From assembly GCF_014697475.1 (NCBI RefSeq), contig NZ_JACJRV010000026.1, forward strand, positions 1-64,000: DNA of 64,000 nucleotides, read 5' to 3'. The notes beneath the pieces were generated by a model that had not been told where the DNA came from, did not search any database, and saw nothing but the letters and a program-made list of their open reading frames with translations. The stretch's first letter is position 1. Each line of letters begins with the position of its first letter. The stretch comes from Nostoc sp. FACHB-152 (GTDB lineage Bacteria > Cyanobacteriota > Cyanobacteriia > Cyanobacteriales > Nostocaceae). Below are positions 34,725-42,607 of this stretch, piece by piece. The position numbers and the translations under genes are program-made.

Positions 34725-35018
34725 ATGACAGCTACAACAAACTCTCGTTATGTCACTCGACAACCGGAAATTTTATCAGGTGAACCAATTATTCAAGGAA
34801 CTAGAACACCTGTGAGAGCGATTGTTGAAAATTGGCGTTTAGGTATTAGACCAGAGGAAATACCGTTACATTTACCTCATTTAACTTTAGCTCAAGTCTT
34901 TGATGCTTTGAGTTTTTACTTAGATAATCAAGCAGAAATCAATGAATATATCGAACGTAATTATGTCCCTGATGAATTAGTTCATCCTGCTATTAAAGCT
35001 AGATTAAATCAACAATAA
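34725..35018 (+). CDS. DUF433 protein, antitoxin-like
   Basis: A 97-residue protein with the DUF433 pattern: ILSGEPIIQGTRTPVRAIVENW, PHLTLAQVFDALSFYLDNQAEI. The family has a MerR/HTH-like DNA-binding fold and usually pairs with a DUF5615 PIN-like toxin. Here no DUF5615 gene follows; instead a HigB-type toxin starts 21 bp downstream. The gene may be an orphan antitoxin or form a three-gene unit with the HigBA pair. Confidence 0.85.
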   Translation: MTATTNSRYVTRQPEILSGEPIIQGTRTPVRAIVENWRLGIRPEEIPLHLPHLTLAQVFDALSFYLDNQAEINEYIERNYVPDELVHPAIKARLNQQ

Positions 35019-35039
35019 CAATTTTCGCTCAAGTTTATT

Positions 35040-35378
35040 ATGGAAGTTCAACCAAAGGAGATCAGGAATTATTTAAGAACTGATGGCACAGATATTTTTT
35101 CTGAGTGGTTTGACTCTCTGCGAGATAGAAAAACAAAAGCTAAAATTAGAGCAAGGCTTGACAGAGTAGAAGCAGGTAATTTAGGTGATTGCAAATCAGT
35201 TGGTGATGGAGTTTTTGAACTTAGAATAGACTATGCTTCTGGCTATCGCATATACTTTGCTCAAGAAGATTCAATAATTATTATTCTTTTATGTGGTGGC
35301 GATAAAAGCACTCAAGATAAAGATATTGCTAAAGCCAAAGAATATTGGCAAGACTATAGGAGTAGAGATGATGCCTAA
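35040..35378 (+). CDS. RelE/HigB-type addiction module toxin
   Basis: A 112-residue basic protein: TDIFSEWFDSLRDRKTKAKIRARLDRVEAGNLGDCKSVGDGVFELRIDYASGYRIYF is the pattern of the TIGR02683 addiction module killer family (core motifs W...L.D, A.I..RLDR, G.GV.ELRI..G.GYRIYF). It would cleave translated mRNA. Its end overlaps the antitoxin start by 11 bp. Confidence 0.87.
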   Translation: MEVQPKEIRNYLRTDGTDIFSEWFDSLRDRKTKAKIRARLDRVEAGNLGDCKSVGDGVFELRIDYASGYRIYFAQEDSIIIILLCGGDKSTQDKDIAKAKEYWQDYRSRDDA

Positions 35379-35664
35379 AAGTACAAGCTATCACGAAAAA
35401 CTGATACAGGACTTAAAAGACCCCCTAGAAGCAGCAGCTTATATCGAAGTTGTTTTAGAAGAAGGCGACCCAAAAATGTTAAATAAGGCACTCAAAAATG
35501 TTATAGAAGCGCAGGGAGGAATTAATCAATTTTCTGAACCAGTCCAGCAACTTTCCCATCAACTTGAGCAAATTCTTTTAGAGAAAGGGGAAATTGAATT
35601 TTATAATCTAAATTCTTTGTTGGATGTTTTAGGATTACAGTTAGCAGTAACAGTAAAGTCATAA
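35368..35664 (+). CDS. HigA-type addiction module antidote protein
   Basis: A 98-residue protein beginning MMPKSTSYHEKLIQDLKDPL. The start at 35368 lies inside the toxin gene and is preferred to an ATG-less longer reading. Blocks AAYIEVVLEEGDPKMLNKAL, then SLLDVLGLQLAVTV match the TIGR02684 HigA-like antidote family, an HTH protein that binds and silences the operon. Toxin before antidote is normal for HigBA. Confidence 0.85.
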   Translation: MMPKSTSYHEKLIQDLKDPLEAAAYIEVVLEEGDPKMLNKALKNVIEAQGGINQFSEPVQQLSHQLEQILLEKGEIEFYNLNSLLDVLGLQLAVTVKS

Positions 35665-35713
35665 TTTGGGAATTGCCAACTGTTCCAATCAGACCCCTAG
35701 CCCCCATCAAGCC

Positions 35714-36472
35714 ATGTCAGTCGCCCAAGATTTACAACCAATAGAAAATATAATATTTCCACCAGGAGATATTGAAAGTGACCAACCAATAGAAAATATA
35801 ATATTTCCACCAGGAGATATCGAAAGTCACGAACCACCATTGGAAAGCGATTTACATCTACGCCAGATTATTCTGTTATTACAATGTTTAGAATTGTGGT
35901 GGCAAAACCGCAATGACTTTTATGCTGCGGGGAATCTGACAATTTACTACAGCCAACGTCAACTCAAATCAGAAGAATTTCGCGGCCCTGATTTTTTTGT
36001 AGTGCTAGGATGCGAAAAGAAACCGCGCAAAAGTTGGGTAATCTGGCAAGAAGACGGTAAGTATCCTAATATCATTGTCGAATTACTTTCACCTTCCACA
36101 AAAGCCACAGATAAAGGCTTAAAAAAACAAATTTACCAAGATATATTCCGTACACTAGAATATTTTTGGTTTGACCCGGATAATTTAGAATTTGTCGGGT
36201 TTCATTTAGTAGATGGAAATTACCAACCCATAGAACCAAATTCCCAAGGTTGGTTATGGAGTCAGCAGTTAGATTTATATTTGGGTGTGCAGAACAATCA
36301 ATTACGCTATTTTACGGCACAAGGGGAATTAGTCCCAACACCAGAAGAATTAGCAGCACAAGAAAAACAGCGTGCGGATGAAGAAACACAACGTGCAGAC
36401 CAAGAAAAGCAACGTGCGGAACGTCTAGCCGCCAAGTTGCGCGAATTAAATATTGACCCTGATTTTCTCTAA
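35714..36472 (+). CDS. Uma2-family nuclease-like protein with internal duplication and coiled tail
   Basis: A 252-residue protein starting at MSVAQDLQ. The centre has the PD-(D/E)XK-like Uma2 blocks GPDFFVVLG, WVIWQEDGKYPNIIVELLSPST and YFWFDPDNLEF. The N-terminus contains a 16-residue direct duplication (QPIENIIFPPGDIES twice) from a 48-bp DNA duplication. The C-terminus is a charged repeat-like helix (EKQRADEETQRADQEKQRAE). These features are frequent in cyanobacterial Uma2 proteins. It follows the HigBA pair by 49 bp. Confidence 0.82.
   Translation: MSVAQDLQPIENIIFPPGDIESDQPIENIIFPPGDIESHEPPLESDLHLRQIILLLQCLELWWQNRNDFYAAGNLTIYYSQRQLKSEEFRGPDFFVVLGCEKKPRKSWVIWQEDGKYPNIIVELLSPSTKATDKGLKKQIYQDIFRTLEYFWFDPDNLEFVGFHLVDGNYQPIEPNSQGWLWSQQLDLYLGVQNNQLRYFTAQGELVPTPEELAAQEKQRADEETQRADQEKQRAERLAAKLRELNIDPDFL
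35735..35830. repeat. 48-bp tandem duplication inside the Uma2 gene
   Basis: Two in-frame copies beginning CAACCAATAGAAAATATAAT at 35735 and 35783 differ at only two or three positions, so the duplication is recent. Confidence 0.9.
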
Positions 36473-36551
36473 AATTATTGATTATCTTCAGCGATCGCAC
36501 CTTAATCGCTCAATTAAAATACAATTTTAAAAAACAGGATTTTTTTATCTC

Positions 36552-36577
36552 ATGCAGAGGCGCAGAGACGCAAAGAG
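36552..36577. repeat. Dispersed GCAGAGGCGCAGAG-type repeat
   Basis: GCAGAGGCGCAGAGACGCAA in the gap before the ferredoxin gene. The same family occurs as a long inverted pair at 47249-47315. Such units are frequent between genes in Nostocales. Confidence 0.6.
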
Positions 36578-36688
36578 TTATAGAAAATTTGGCAAAGTCA
36601 AAAATCAAAAGTTTATTGAATATCGGCAATATTGTTCAATAATTCAGATATAATAATGAGTTTGTCTATTGCGCTCATTTTTTAGTAT

Positions 36689-37009
36689 ATGTCCAATACT
36701 TACACTGTAGAACTCCATCACCAAGGTAAAATTCTGACTCTGCAAGTTCCTGAAGATGAAACTATTTTATCAGTAGCTGAAAATGCTGGTTTCGAGTTGC
36801 CTGCTTCTTGTCATGCAGGGGTGTGTACAACTTGCGCCGCCCAAATTATCGAAGGAACTGTAGACCAAACCGAGGGTATGGGTGTTAGTCCAGAATTGCA
36901 AAAACAAGGTTACGCATTACTTTGCGTCTCCTATCCCCGTTCTGACTTAAAAATTGAAACTGAAAAAGAAGACATCGTTTATCAGTTGCAATTTGGGAAA
37001 GACCAATGA
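36689..37009 (+). CDS. Plant-type [2Fe-2S] ferredoxin
   Basis: A 106-residue ferredoxin with the four cluster ligands C41, C46, C49 and C79 in CHAGVCTTC and LLC. The Cx4Cx2C...C spacing is that of photosynthetic-type ferredoxins. The C-terminus is longer than PetF (KIETEKEDIVYQLQFGKDQ), as in accessory ferredoxins. It passes electrons to soluble reductases; the partner is not evident. It is followed by the 60-residue gene on the same strand. Confidence 0.93.
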   Translation: MSNTYTVELHHQGKILTLQVPEDETILSVAENAGFELPASCHAGVCTTCAAQIIEGTVDQTEGMGVSPELQKQGYALLCVSYPRSDLKIETEKEDIVYQLQFGKDQ

Positions 37010-37086
37010 AGTCTGAAGTCTGAAAGATAGAGTTTTATACTTCATTCGGCTATTCTAGAACAAATTAATTAACAGGATGGACGGCA

Positions 37087-37269
37087 ATGACTACCCATTT
37101 TATTACCGCAGAAATTGACATCCAAGAAACTCCTACTGAGTTGCAAAAAGCAATTGAGGCAGAGTTGAAAAAACAAGGTGAACCTTTGCGTTGGGCTATT
37201 ACATCTGTGGATGAAGAACAGCAAAAAGCCACTGTTGAAGCAGTTGTGACTAAAAGTGCTGAGTCCTAA
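37087..37269 (+). CDS. Small conserved hypothetical protein
   Basis: A 60-residue acidic soluble protein (MTTHFITAEIDIQETPTELQ, then GEPLRWAITSVDEEQQKATV). The strand-helix-strand-strand order suggests a single small alpha/beta domain. No function known to me. It is 77 bp after the ferredoxin gene. Confidence 0.6.
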   Translation: MTTHFITAEIDIQETPTELQKAIEAELKKQGEPLRWAITSVDEEQQKATVEAVVTKSAES

Positions 37270-37280
37270 GTTCTGAGAAG

Positions 37281-37358
37281 TAGGGTGTGTTGTCGCATAG
37301 CACAACGCACCATCTTGATGACTAGGGCGGTGCGTGAGCCTACGGCATACACACCCTA
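37281..37358. mobile_element. MITE-like element with 10-bp inverted ends
   Basis: Perfect terminal inverted repeats TAGGGTGTGT (37281-37290) and ACACACCCTA (37349-37358) enclose 58 bp that also holds a partial internal inverted repeat (AACGCACC / GGTGCGT). The sequence TAGGGTGTG also appears at about 21516, consistent with a dispersed family. It has no coding capacity. Confidence 0.7.
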
Positions 37359-37471
37359 ATTTAGCCTGGCCACGCTACTACATTTTATGTTGACCTACTT
37401 AGAAATTGGAGACTTGTAGTTTACGCATCAATCCGAAATAATTTTGAACTTGTACTCACTCAGCATTTGCA

Positions 37472-38512
37472 ATGCAACGTCCTTACACTGCTATTTTGAT
37501 TGTACCTACTGGCGTTGGGGCGGCGATTGGAGGTTATGCAGGAGATGCTATACCTGTTGCCCGAACATTAGCACAAGTTTGCGATCGCCTGATCACTCAT
37601 CCCAATGTCCTCAATGGTGCAAGTTTATATTGGAACATCCTCAATGCTTTTTATGTAGAAGGTTACGGGCTTGATAAATTTGCCTGTGGAGATTGGGGTT
37701 TACGACCAGTTCGTAATAATAAAATAGGTTTGCTTTTAGACCAAGGTATTGAACCAGAGTTAAGGCTGCGACACTTACAAGCCGCCGATGCAGCCAGGGC
37801 AACTCTCGGATTAACTATTACAGATTATGTAATTACTGATGCCCCGTTAAATGTAGAATTACGCACTTCAGCATCAGGGGCAAGTTGGGGAACCATCGGC
37901 AACCCAGATAGTTTACTCAGGGCAGCAGAGATACTCATCAAGAAAACAGGGGCAGAAGCGATCGCAGTTGTCGCCCGTTTCCCCGATGATATGGATGAAG
38001 ATGCAGTCCAAAATTACCGTCAAGGTAAAGGCGTAGACCCTTTAGCAGGTGCAGAAGCGGTAATTAGTCATTTACTAGTCAGAAACTTTCAAATTCCTTG
38101 CGCCCATTCACCAGCACTGGCTAGTGCGCCTCCCTATCCCGATTTATCTCCTCGTTCCGCCGCCGAAGAATTAGGCTATACTTTTTTACCAAGTGTACTT
38201 GTAGGCTTAAGTCGCGCCCCACAATTTATTGTCGAGAAACAATTATTTACATCTCGTCAAGCAGATATTTGGGCAGATCAAATAGATGCGGCGATCTTAC
38301 CTGCAAACGCTTGTGGCAGCAGTGCTTTACTAAGTTTAAGTCAAAGCCAATGTCAAATAATTACCGTCGTAGAAAATAAAACTCAAATACAAGTTTCTGC
38401 CCCATCTTTAGGAATTAAATCCATACAGGTAAACTCGTATTTAGAAGCAGTAGGTGTATTGGTAGCCTTAAAAGCAGGCATCAATCCGAATGCTTTGGTC
38501 ATTGGTCAATAG
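37472..38512 (+). CDS. DUF3326 protein
   Basis: A 346-residue soluble protein of the cyanobacteria/plastid DUF3326 family: AILIVPTGVGAAIGGYAGDA at the start, HPNVLNGASLYWNILNAFYVEGYGLDKF, GDWGLRPVRNNKIGLLLDQGIE. The function is not established. The family is confined largely to photosynthetic organisms. It stands behind a MITE-like element and before a CPBP protease gene on the same strand. Confidence 0.88.
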   Translation: MQRPYTAILIVPTGVGAAIGGYAGDAIPVARTLAQVCDRLITHPNVLNGASLYWNILNAFYVEGYGLDKFACGDWGLRPVRNNKIGLLLDQGIEPELRLRHLQAADAARATLGLTITDYVITDAPLNVELRTSASGASWGTIGNPDSLLRAAEILIKKTGAEAIAVVARFPDDMDEDAVQNYRQGKGVDPLAGAEAVISHLLVRNFQIPCAHSPALASAPPYPDLSPRSAAEELGYTFLPSVLVGLSRAPQFIVEKQLFTSRQADIWADQIDAAILPANACGSSALLSLSQSQCQIITVVENKTQIQVSAPSLGIKSIQVNSYLEAVGVLVALKAGINPNALVIGQ

Positions 38513-38560
38513 TTATTTGTCCTTCTCTCCTCTGCCCCACTCCCTATTCCCTAACCCTAA

Positions 38561-39142
38561 ATGGTAGAACAACAAAAACAAGATCCAGAAATTCCATACT
38601 TATCACGTACCCAAGTGCTAGTGGCAATGGGGGTAACTTCAATTCTGTTATGGACAGTCGCTAAAGTATGGCTGCGCTTCGGTAATGTTTACCTGTTTAA
38701 GTGGCAATGGAACCCAATAGATATCCTTTGGGGGCTGGGTGTAGGAGTTATGATCACTGTATTCAGTGGTCTAGCTTATCGCTTGTGGCCTCTTTACCGT
38801 AGAAGTGCAGACTATTATTTAGAACTAGTGCTAAGACCCTTGGCTTGGCCTGACTTGATTTGGCTGGGTTTACTACCAGGGTTAAGCGAAGAATTATTGT
38901 TTCGAGGTGTGATGCTGCCAGCATTAGGCTTAGATCATGTAGCAGTGATTGTATCTAGCATTTGCTTTGGCGTTTTACACCTCAGTGGTTCACAACAATG
39001 GCCTTACGTGGTTTGGGCTACCGTTATTGGCTTAATTTTGGGATATAGCGCGCTATTAAGTGGAAATTTGTTAGTGCCGATTGTGGCTCATATTATGACA
39101 AATTGGGTTTCTAGCTATTTCTGGAAAATGCAGCAACGTTAA
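38561..39142 (+). CDS. CPBP-family intramembrane protease
   Basis: A 193-residue membrane protein with about five hydrophobic segments. The protease motifs are LSEELLFRGVMLPAL (EExxxR) and the FGVLHLSG His block, with a final H in IVAHIMTNW. These are the three motifs of the CPBP (Abi/Rce1-like) glutamic endopeptidases. Substrate unknown. It starts 48 bp after the DUF3326 gene. Confidence 0.9.
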   Translation: MVEQQKQDPEIPYLSRTQVLVAMGVTSILLWTVAKVWLRFGNVYLFKWQWNPIDILWGLGVGVMITVFSGLAYRLWPLYRRSADYYLELVLRPLAWPDLIWLGLLPGLSEELLFRGVMLPALGLDHVAVIVSSICFGVLHLSGSQQWPYVVWATVIGLILGYSALLSGNLLVPIVAHIMTNWVSSYFWKMQQR

Positions 39143-39203
39143 CAGGACTTACACACAAAGATTGTTTGTTGAGGCTGGGTGTAGGGGTGAAAGGGTATTA
39201 AAC

Positions 39204-39348
39204 ACATACACCCCCAATACGGTTCGGTTAAAGGGGAAAGGCGAAGGGGGAAAGGGAAAGAAAAAACTTTTAACCCTTACCCTTTAACCTTTTCCCCAAA
39301 CCAATTCTTAGTTCAAAATGCTTATCCGAACCGTATTACATACACCCC
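39204..39348. mobile_element. MITE-like element flanked by an 11-bp direct repeat
   Basis: Inverted ends AATACGGTTCGG (39216-39227) and CCGAACCGTATT (39326-39337) are perfect over 12 bp. The inside is a purine-rich arm (AAAGGGGAAAGG) against a pyrimidine-rich arm (CCTTTTCCCC), so the whole element folds as a hairpin. Outside, ACATACACCCC occurs at 39204-39214 and again at 39338-39348, like a target-site duplication. There is no coding capacity. Confidence 0.75.
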
Positions 39349-39380
39349 TATACCCATACATCCTTAATTTTTCGTTTTTA

Positions 39381-40046
39381 TCAAGAAAGTATAAGTTTGG
39401 TTTGCAATTTATGAGCAGCGATCGCGATCGCCTGTGGTAAGATTCGATGTTCTTGAACTTGAATTCTGGCATGGAGTGTTTCTGGTGTATCGTCTAGTAA
39501 CACTGGCACAGCTGCCTGTATTAATATCGGGCCGCTATCCACTTCTAAACAAACTAAATGCACTGTACAGCCAGTAATTGTTACCTTAGCTTGCAAAGCT
39601 TGTTCAACAGCATGAAGACCTTTAAAACTAGGTAACAAACTCGGATGAATATTAATAATTCTGTTAGGAAAAGCATCAATTAACACGGATGTTACCAGCC
39701 GCATCCATCCTGCTAAAATCACCAAATCTACATCATACTGGCGCAAAGTCTCGACTATTTTTTCATCTAAGGCTTGGCGATTTTTGTATTCACGATGATT
39801 TAATAAAACAGTTTCGATACGACGATTTGCTGCCCGTGTTGCTGCTTTCGCATCGGGATTATTGTAAATTAGAACTGGAATTTGGGCATTAAGTTGCCCA
39901 TTTTCAATAGCTTGGGCAACTGCTTCAAAATTGCTGCCATTCCCAGAAGCCATAATTCCTAGTTTTAAGGGAGTATTGGTAAATAATAGGCGATCGCAAA
40001 TATTGGGATAAACCAAGCTAAGGGTAGAATCAGGGCCAAGGGTCAT
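39381..40046 (-). CDS. purN: Phosphoribosylglycinamide formyltransferase
   Basis: A 221-residue enzyme that adds a formyl group from 10-formyl-tetrahydrofolate to GAR in purine synthesis. Motifs: LGIMASGNGSNFEAV (phosphate binding), LVILAGWMRLV, IINIHPSLLPSFKGLHAVEQAL with the catalytic Asn-His, and the GCTVHLVCLEVDSGPI block with the catalytic Asp. I choose MTLGPDST at 40046, because a longer start at 40139 would run into the divergent permease gene. A cyanobacterial N-terminal extension of about 25 residues precedes the core. Confidence 0.95.
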   Translation of the reverse strand: MTLGPDSTLSLVYPNICDRLLFTNTPLKLGIMASGNGSNFEAVAQAIENGQLNAQIPVLIYNNPDAKAATRAANRRIETVLLNHREYKNRQALDEKIVETLRQYDVDLVILAGWMRLVTSVLIDAFPNRIINIHPSLLPSFKGLHAVEQALQAKVTITGCTVHLVCLEVDSGPILIQAAVPVLLDDTPETLHARIQVQEHRILPQAIAIAAHKLQTKLILS

Positions 40047-40071
40047 AACAGCAACAAGGGAAAATTGATAG

Positions 40072-40956
40072 ATGCCAAAGATATATACTAATAAATCGTG
40101 GCTAGATAATGATACATTTGCCGCCTGGACTTTTCTCACACCCGCGTTAATTTTATTAGGTCTTTTTGTAATTTGGCCAATCGCCTATTTGTTTTACCTC
40201 AGTTTCACTGCTGGCAGTTTTACATCCACAGGAACTTATTGGGTAGGATTGAAAAATTACTGGCGTTTGTTACTTAACCCTGATTTTTGGCAAGTTATTG
40301 GCAACACAATTTATTTTACTCTTGCTACAGTCATCCCCAGCCTAATTATTCCTTTGGGGTTGGCAGTATTATTAAATCGTTCCCTAGCCTTACGCGGCAT
40401 ATTAAGAAGTGCCTATTTTTTACCATCTATAATTTCTCTAGTTGCAGCTGGTTTAGGATTTCGCTGGCTATTTCAAACTACTGGGCCGATAAATGGATTT
40501 TTAAATTTATTTGGTATTGCACCCATTCCTTGGCTAGGAGATACATTTTGGGCAATGCCAGTATTAATTATTTTGAGTATTTGGAAACAACTAGGTTTTA
40601 ATATGGTTGTTTTTTTAGCAGGTTTGCAAGCAATTCCTCTTAGTCGCTACGAAGCCGCCGAATTAGATGGTGCTAATGGTTGGCAACAATTTTGGCATAT
40701 TACTTTACCAGGATTACGCCCTACTTTAATTTTTGCCACAGTTACCACCGCAATTTTTACATTGCGGAGTTTTGAACAAGTTTATGTCATTACAGGTGGT
40801 GGGCCATTAAACTCTACTAACTTATTGGTTTACTACATTTATCAAGAAGCTTTTGGTCAATTTGATTTTGGTTATGCTGCTGCTGCTGCCACAGTTTTGT
40901 TAGCTATAGCTTTAGTTTTAGTATATTTGCAGCTTCGTACATGGGGCGAAGAATAA
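40072..40956 (+). CDS. Sugar ABC transporter permease (MalF/UgpA type)
   Basis: A 294-residue inner-membrane permease with six membrane segments (FAAWTFLTPALILLGLFVIW, IYFTLATVIPSLIIP and others) and the EAA loop (SRYEAAELDGANGWQQFWHITLPGLRP). This matches the first permease of carbohydrate ABC transporters. No second permease, binding protein or ATPase gene is next to it, so its partners must be elsewhere. It starts 25 bp from the divergent purN start, and a hairpin follows 2 bp after its stop. Confidence 0.92.
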   Translation: MPKIYTNKSWLDNDTFAAWTFLTPALILLGLFVIWPIAYLFYLSFTAGSFTSTGTYWVGLKNYWRLLLNPDFWQVIGNTIYFTLATVIPSLIIPLGLAVLLNRSLALRGILRSAYFLPSIISLVAAGLGFRWLFQTTGPINGFLNLFGIAPIPWLGDTFWAMPVLIILSIWKQLGFNMVVFLAGLQAIPLSRYEAAELDGANGWQQFWHITLPGLRPTLIFATVTTAIFTLRSFEQVYVITGGGPLNSTNLLVYYIYQEAFGQFDFGYAAAAATVLLAIALVLVYLQLRTWGEE

Positions 40957-40958
40957 AA

Positions 40959-40991
40959 AGATCCCCGATTTCTTAAAGAAGTCGGGGATCT
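40959..40991 (+). terminator. Hairpin after the permease gene
   Basis: AGATCCCCGA pairs with TCGGGGATCT, with further partial pairing inside (TTTCTT/AAGAAG). It is the same element as at 31287-31319. Its place right after the stop suggests termination or 3' end protection. Confidence 0.6.
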
Positions 40992-41256
40992 GAGTTCTTA
41001 AATTGATTTAAGATTTTTGAAAATTATAAAACTTAAACTCTGTAACCTCTTCTCTTCTATATTAATGTTCCCTGACTTAGGTCAGCATTTTTTGTAATCA
41101 AAAACACTATTTCAGCCAATTTTACGTAAATTTTAAAATTTTTCTCTAATTATTACTAATTTTTACTTCAGCTAATTATCTGTAGTAGTGTAATCTCAAT
41201 ATACAGTGACTCTCACAATTGAGCTTTGCAATTATTGACACTCTGGGGTGAGTACT

Positions 41257-41841
41257 ATGATAAATTTTGCTGACGCACAGGAATTCATCTTCAGTCAAAC
41301 CAATGATAAATGTTATCAACAGCAAAATTTCAGTGGACGTGATTTGCGCTTCATTGAACTAAGAGAAGTTAATTTAAGTGGTGCTAACTTTCGGGGCGCA
41401 GATTTACGTGGTGCTAATTTATCAGGTTCTATCTTGGCTGGTGCTGACTTCCGTGAAGCAGATTTAAGCCATGCTAATTTGTGTGGTGCTTGCTTTGTGC
41501 GATCGCAATGTAGTAAAACTAATTTTTGGGCAGCTTCTTTATGTGGCGTAGATTTCACAGAAGCAGACTTGAGTGCAGCTACATTAATTGAATCATCTTT
41601 AATAGAAGCTAAATTAATTAGAGCTAATCTTACACAAGCAAAGCTATGTGGAGCAATATTACTAGAAGCTAATTTAAATGAGGCAAATTTAAATAGTGCA
41701 GACTTGAATTGGGCTAATTTAACTAAAGCTAATTTATTTAATGCCAATCTTACCGATACAAAAATAATTTATACCAAGCTAAGAGCTACTATTATGCCAG
41801 AAGGTACAATTTATAATCCAGAGATAGTTATTAGTTATTAA
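41257..41841 (+). CDS. Pentapeptide-repeat protein
   Basis: About 194 residues of A(D/N)LxX repeats from about residue 30 to the end (for example GANFRGADLRGANLSGS, NLNEANLNSADLNWANL). The repeats fold as a right-handed quadrilateral beta helix. I choose the ATG at 41257; a GTG at 41248 is an alternative start. There is no signal peptide or attached catalytic domain. Such proteins are numerous in cyanobacteria and mostly of unknown role. Confidence 0.93.
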   Translation: MINFADAQEFIFSQTNDKCYQQQNFSGRDLRFIELREVNLSGANFRGADLRGANLSGSILAGADFREADLSHANLCGACFVRSQCSKTNFWAASLCGVDFTEADLSAATLIESSLIEAKLIRANLTQAKLCGAILLEANLNEANLNSADLNWANLTKANLFNANLTDTKIIYTKLRATIMPEGTIYNPEIVISY

Positions 41842-41883
41842 ATCTTTTTTACTTAACGCAATGCCTTCTCTACGGGTATGAAT

Positions 41884-42471
41884 TCACCAAACTTTACTCA
41901 TATTTAAAACAAAACCAGGTAACACAGATTCACCACTAACAGTCTCAGGATTTTCTAAAATTTCTTCTGGTTGACCAGGATGATAGATATATACTTGGCG
42001 ATGCTTGCGGTCAATTAACCAACCTAACTGCACCCCTAGTTCCTGCATATATTCCCCCATTTTATCTTTAAGGGGTTGGAGATTATCGCCTAGCGATCGC
42101 AATTCCACTACAAAATCTGGACAAATGGGTGCGAATCTTTGTTTTTGTTCTGCTGATAAAGCATTCCACCGTTCTAATTTCATCCAAGAAGCATCGGGAG
42201 AGCGTTTTGCACCTGTGAATAAGGTAAATCCTGTACTGGAGTCAAAGCAAATACCTGTACCATCTTTCTCTGACCAAACCCATAACTGTCCGAATATATT
42301 ACCTCCTCGATACCCTGTCTCTGAACCAGTAGGGGGCATAATTGAAATTTCTCCAAATTGATTACATTCAATGCGTAAATCACGATTGACTTGACAGAAA
42401 TCAAAAAATTGTTCGTCTGTCATTTGCATTGAAAGCGGCATTTGGATCACAAAGGAAGATGACAGCATCAT
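41884..42471 (-). CDS. Uma2-family nuclease-like protein, full length
   Basis: A 195-residue Uma2 protein: MTDEQFFDFCQVNRDLRIECNQFGEISIMPPTG (start motif RIE..GEI.IMPPTG), then RSPDASWM, CPDFVVELRS and YMQELGVQLGWLIDR. These give the D...E-x-R/K-like PD-(D/E)XK core. Presumably a nuclease-fold protein; the biological role is not known. It is the only full-length Uma2 of the three in this window without tail or duplication. Confidence 0.9.
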   Translation of the reverse strand: MMLSSSFVIQMPLSMQMTDEQFFDFCQVNRDLRIECNQFGEISIMPPTGSETGYRGGNIFGQLWVWSEKDGTGICFDSSTGFTLFTGAKRSPDASWMKLERWNALSAEQKQRFAPICPDFVVELRSLGDNLQPLKDKMGEYMQELGVQLGWLIDRKHRQVYIYHPGQPEEILENPETVSGESVLPGFVLNMSKVW

Positions 42472-42607
42472 AGTTCAACATCTGACTTTATTTTCCATTC
42501 TTACGTAAATACAAAAAAACGCAAAGATAAAGCTTTGCGTCCCATGCAAGAAACTACTTAAAAATCCATCTACTCAATGCTGAATACTTGTTTTCACTCA
42601 GCACTCA

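Noticed and set aside
40047-40139. Longer purN start
   Set aside because: It would overlap the divergent permease gene and adds residues not seen in PurN.
41316-41747. Minus-strand 143-residue open frame
   Set aside because: It is the antisense of the pentapeptide-repeat gene, whose repeated codons keep the complement open.
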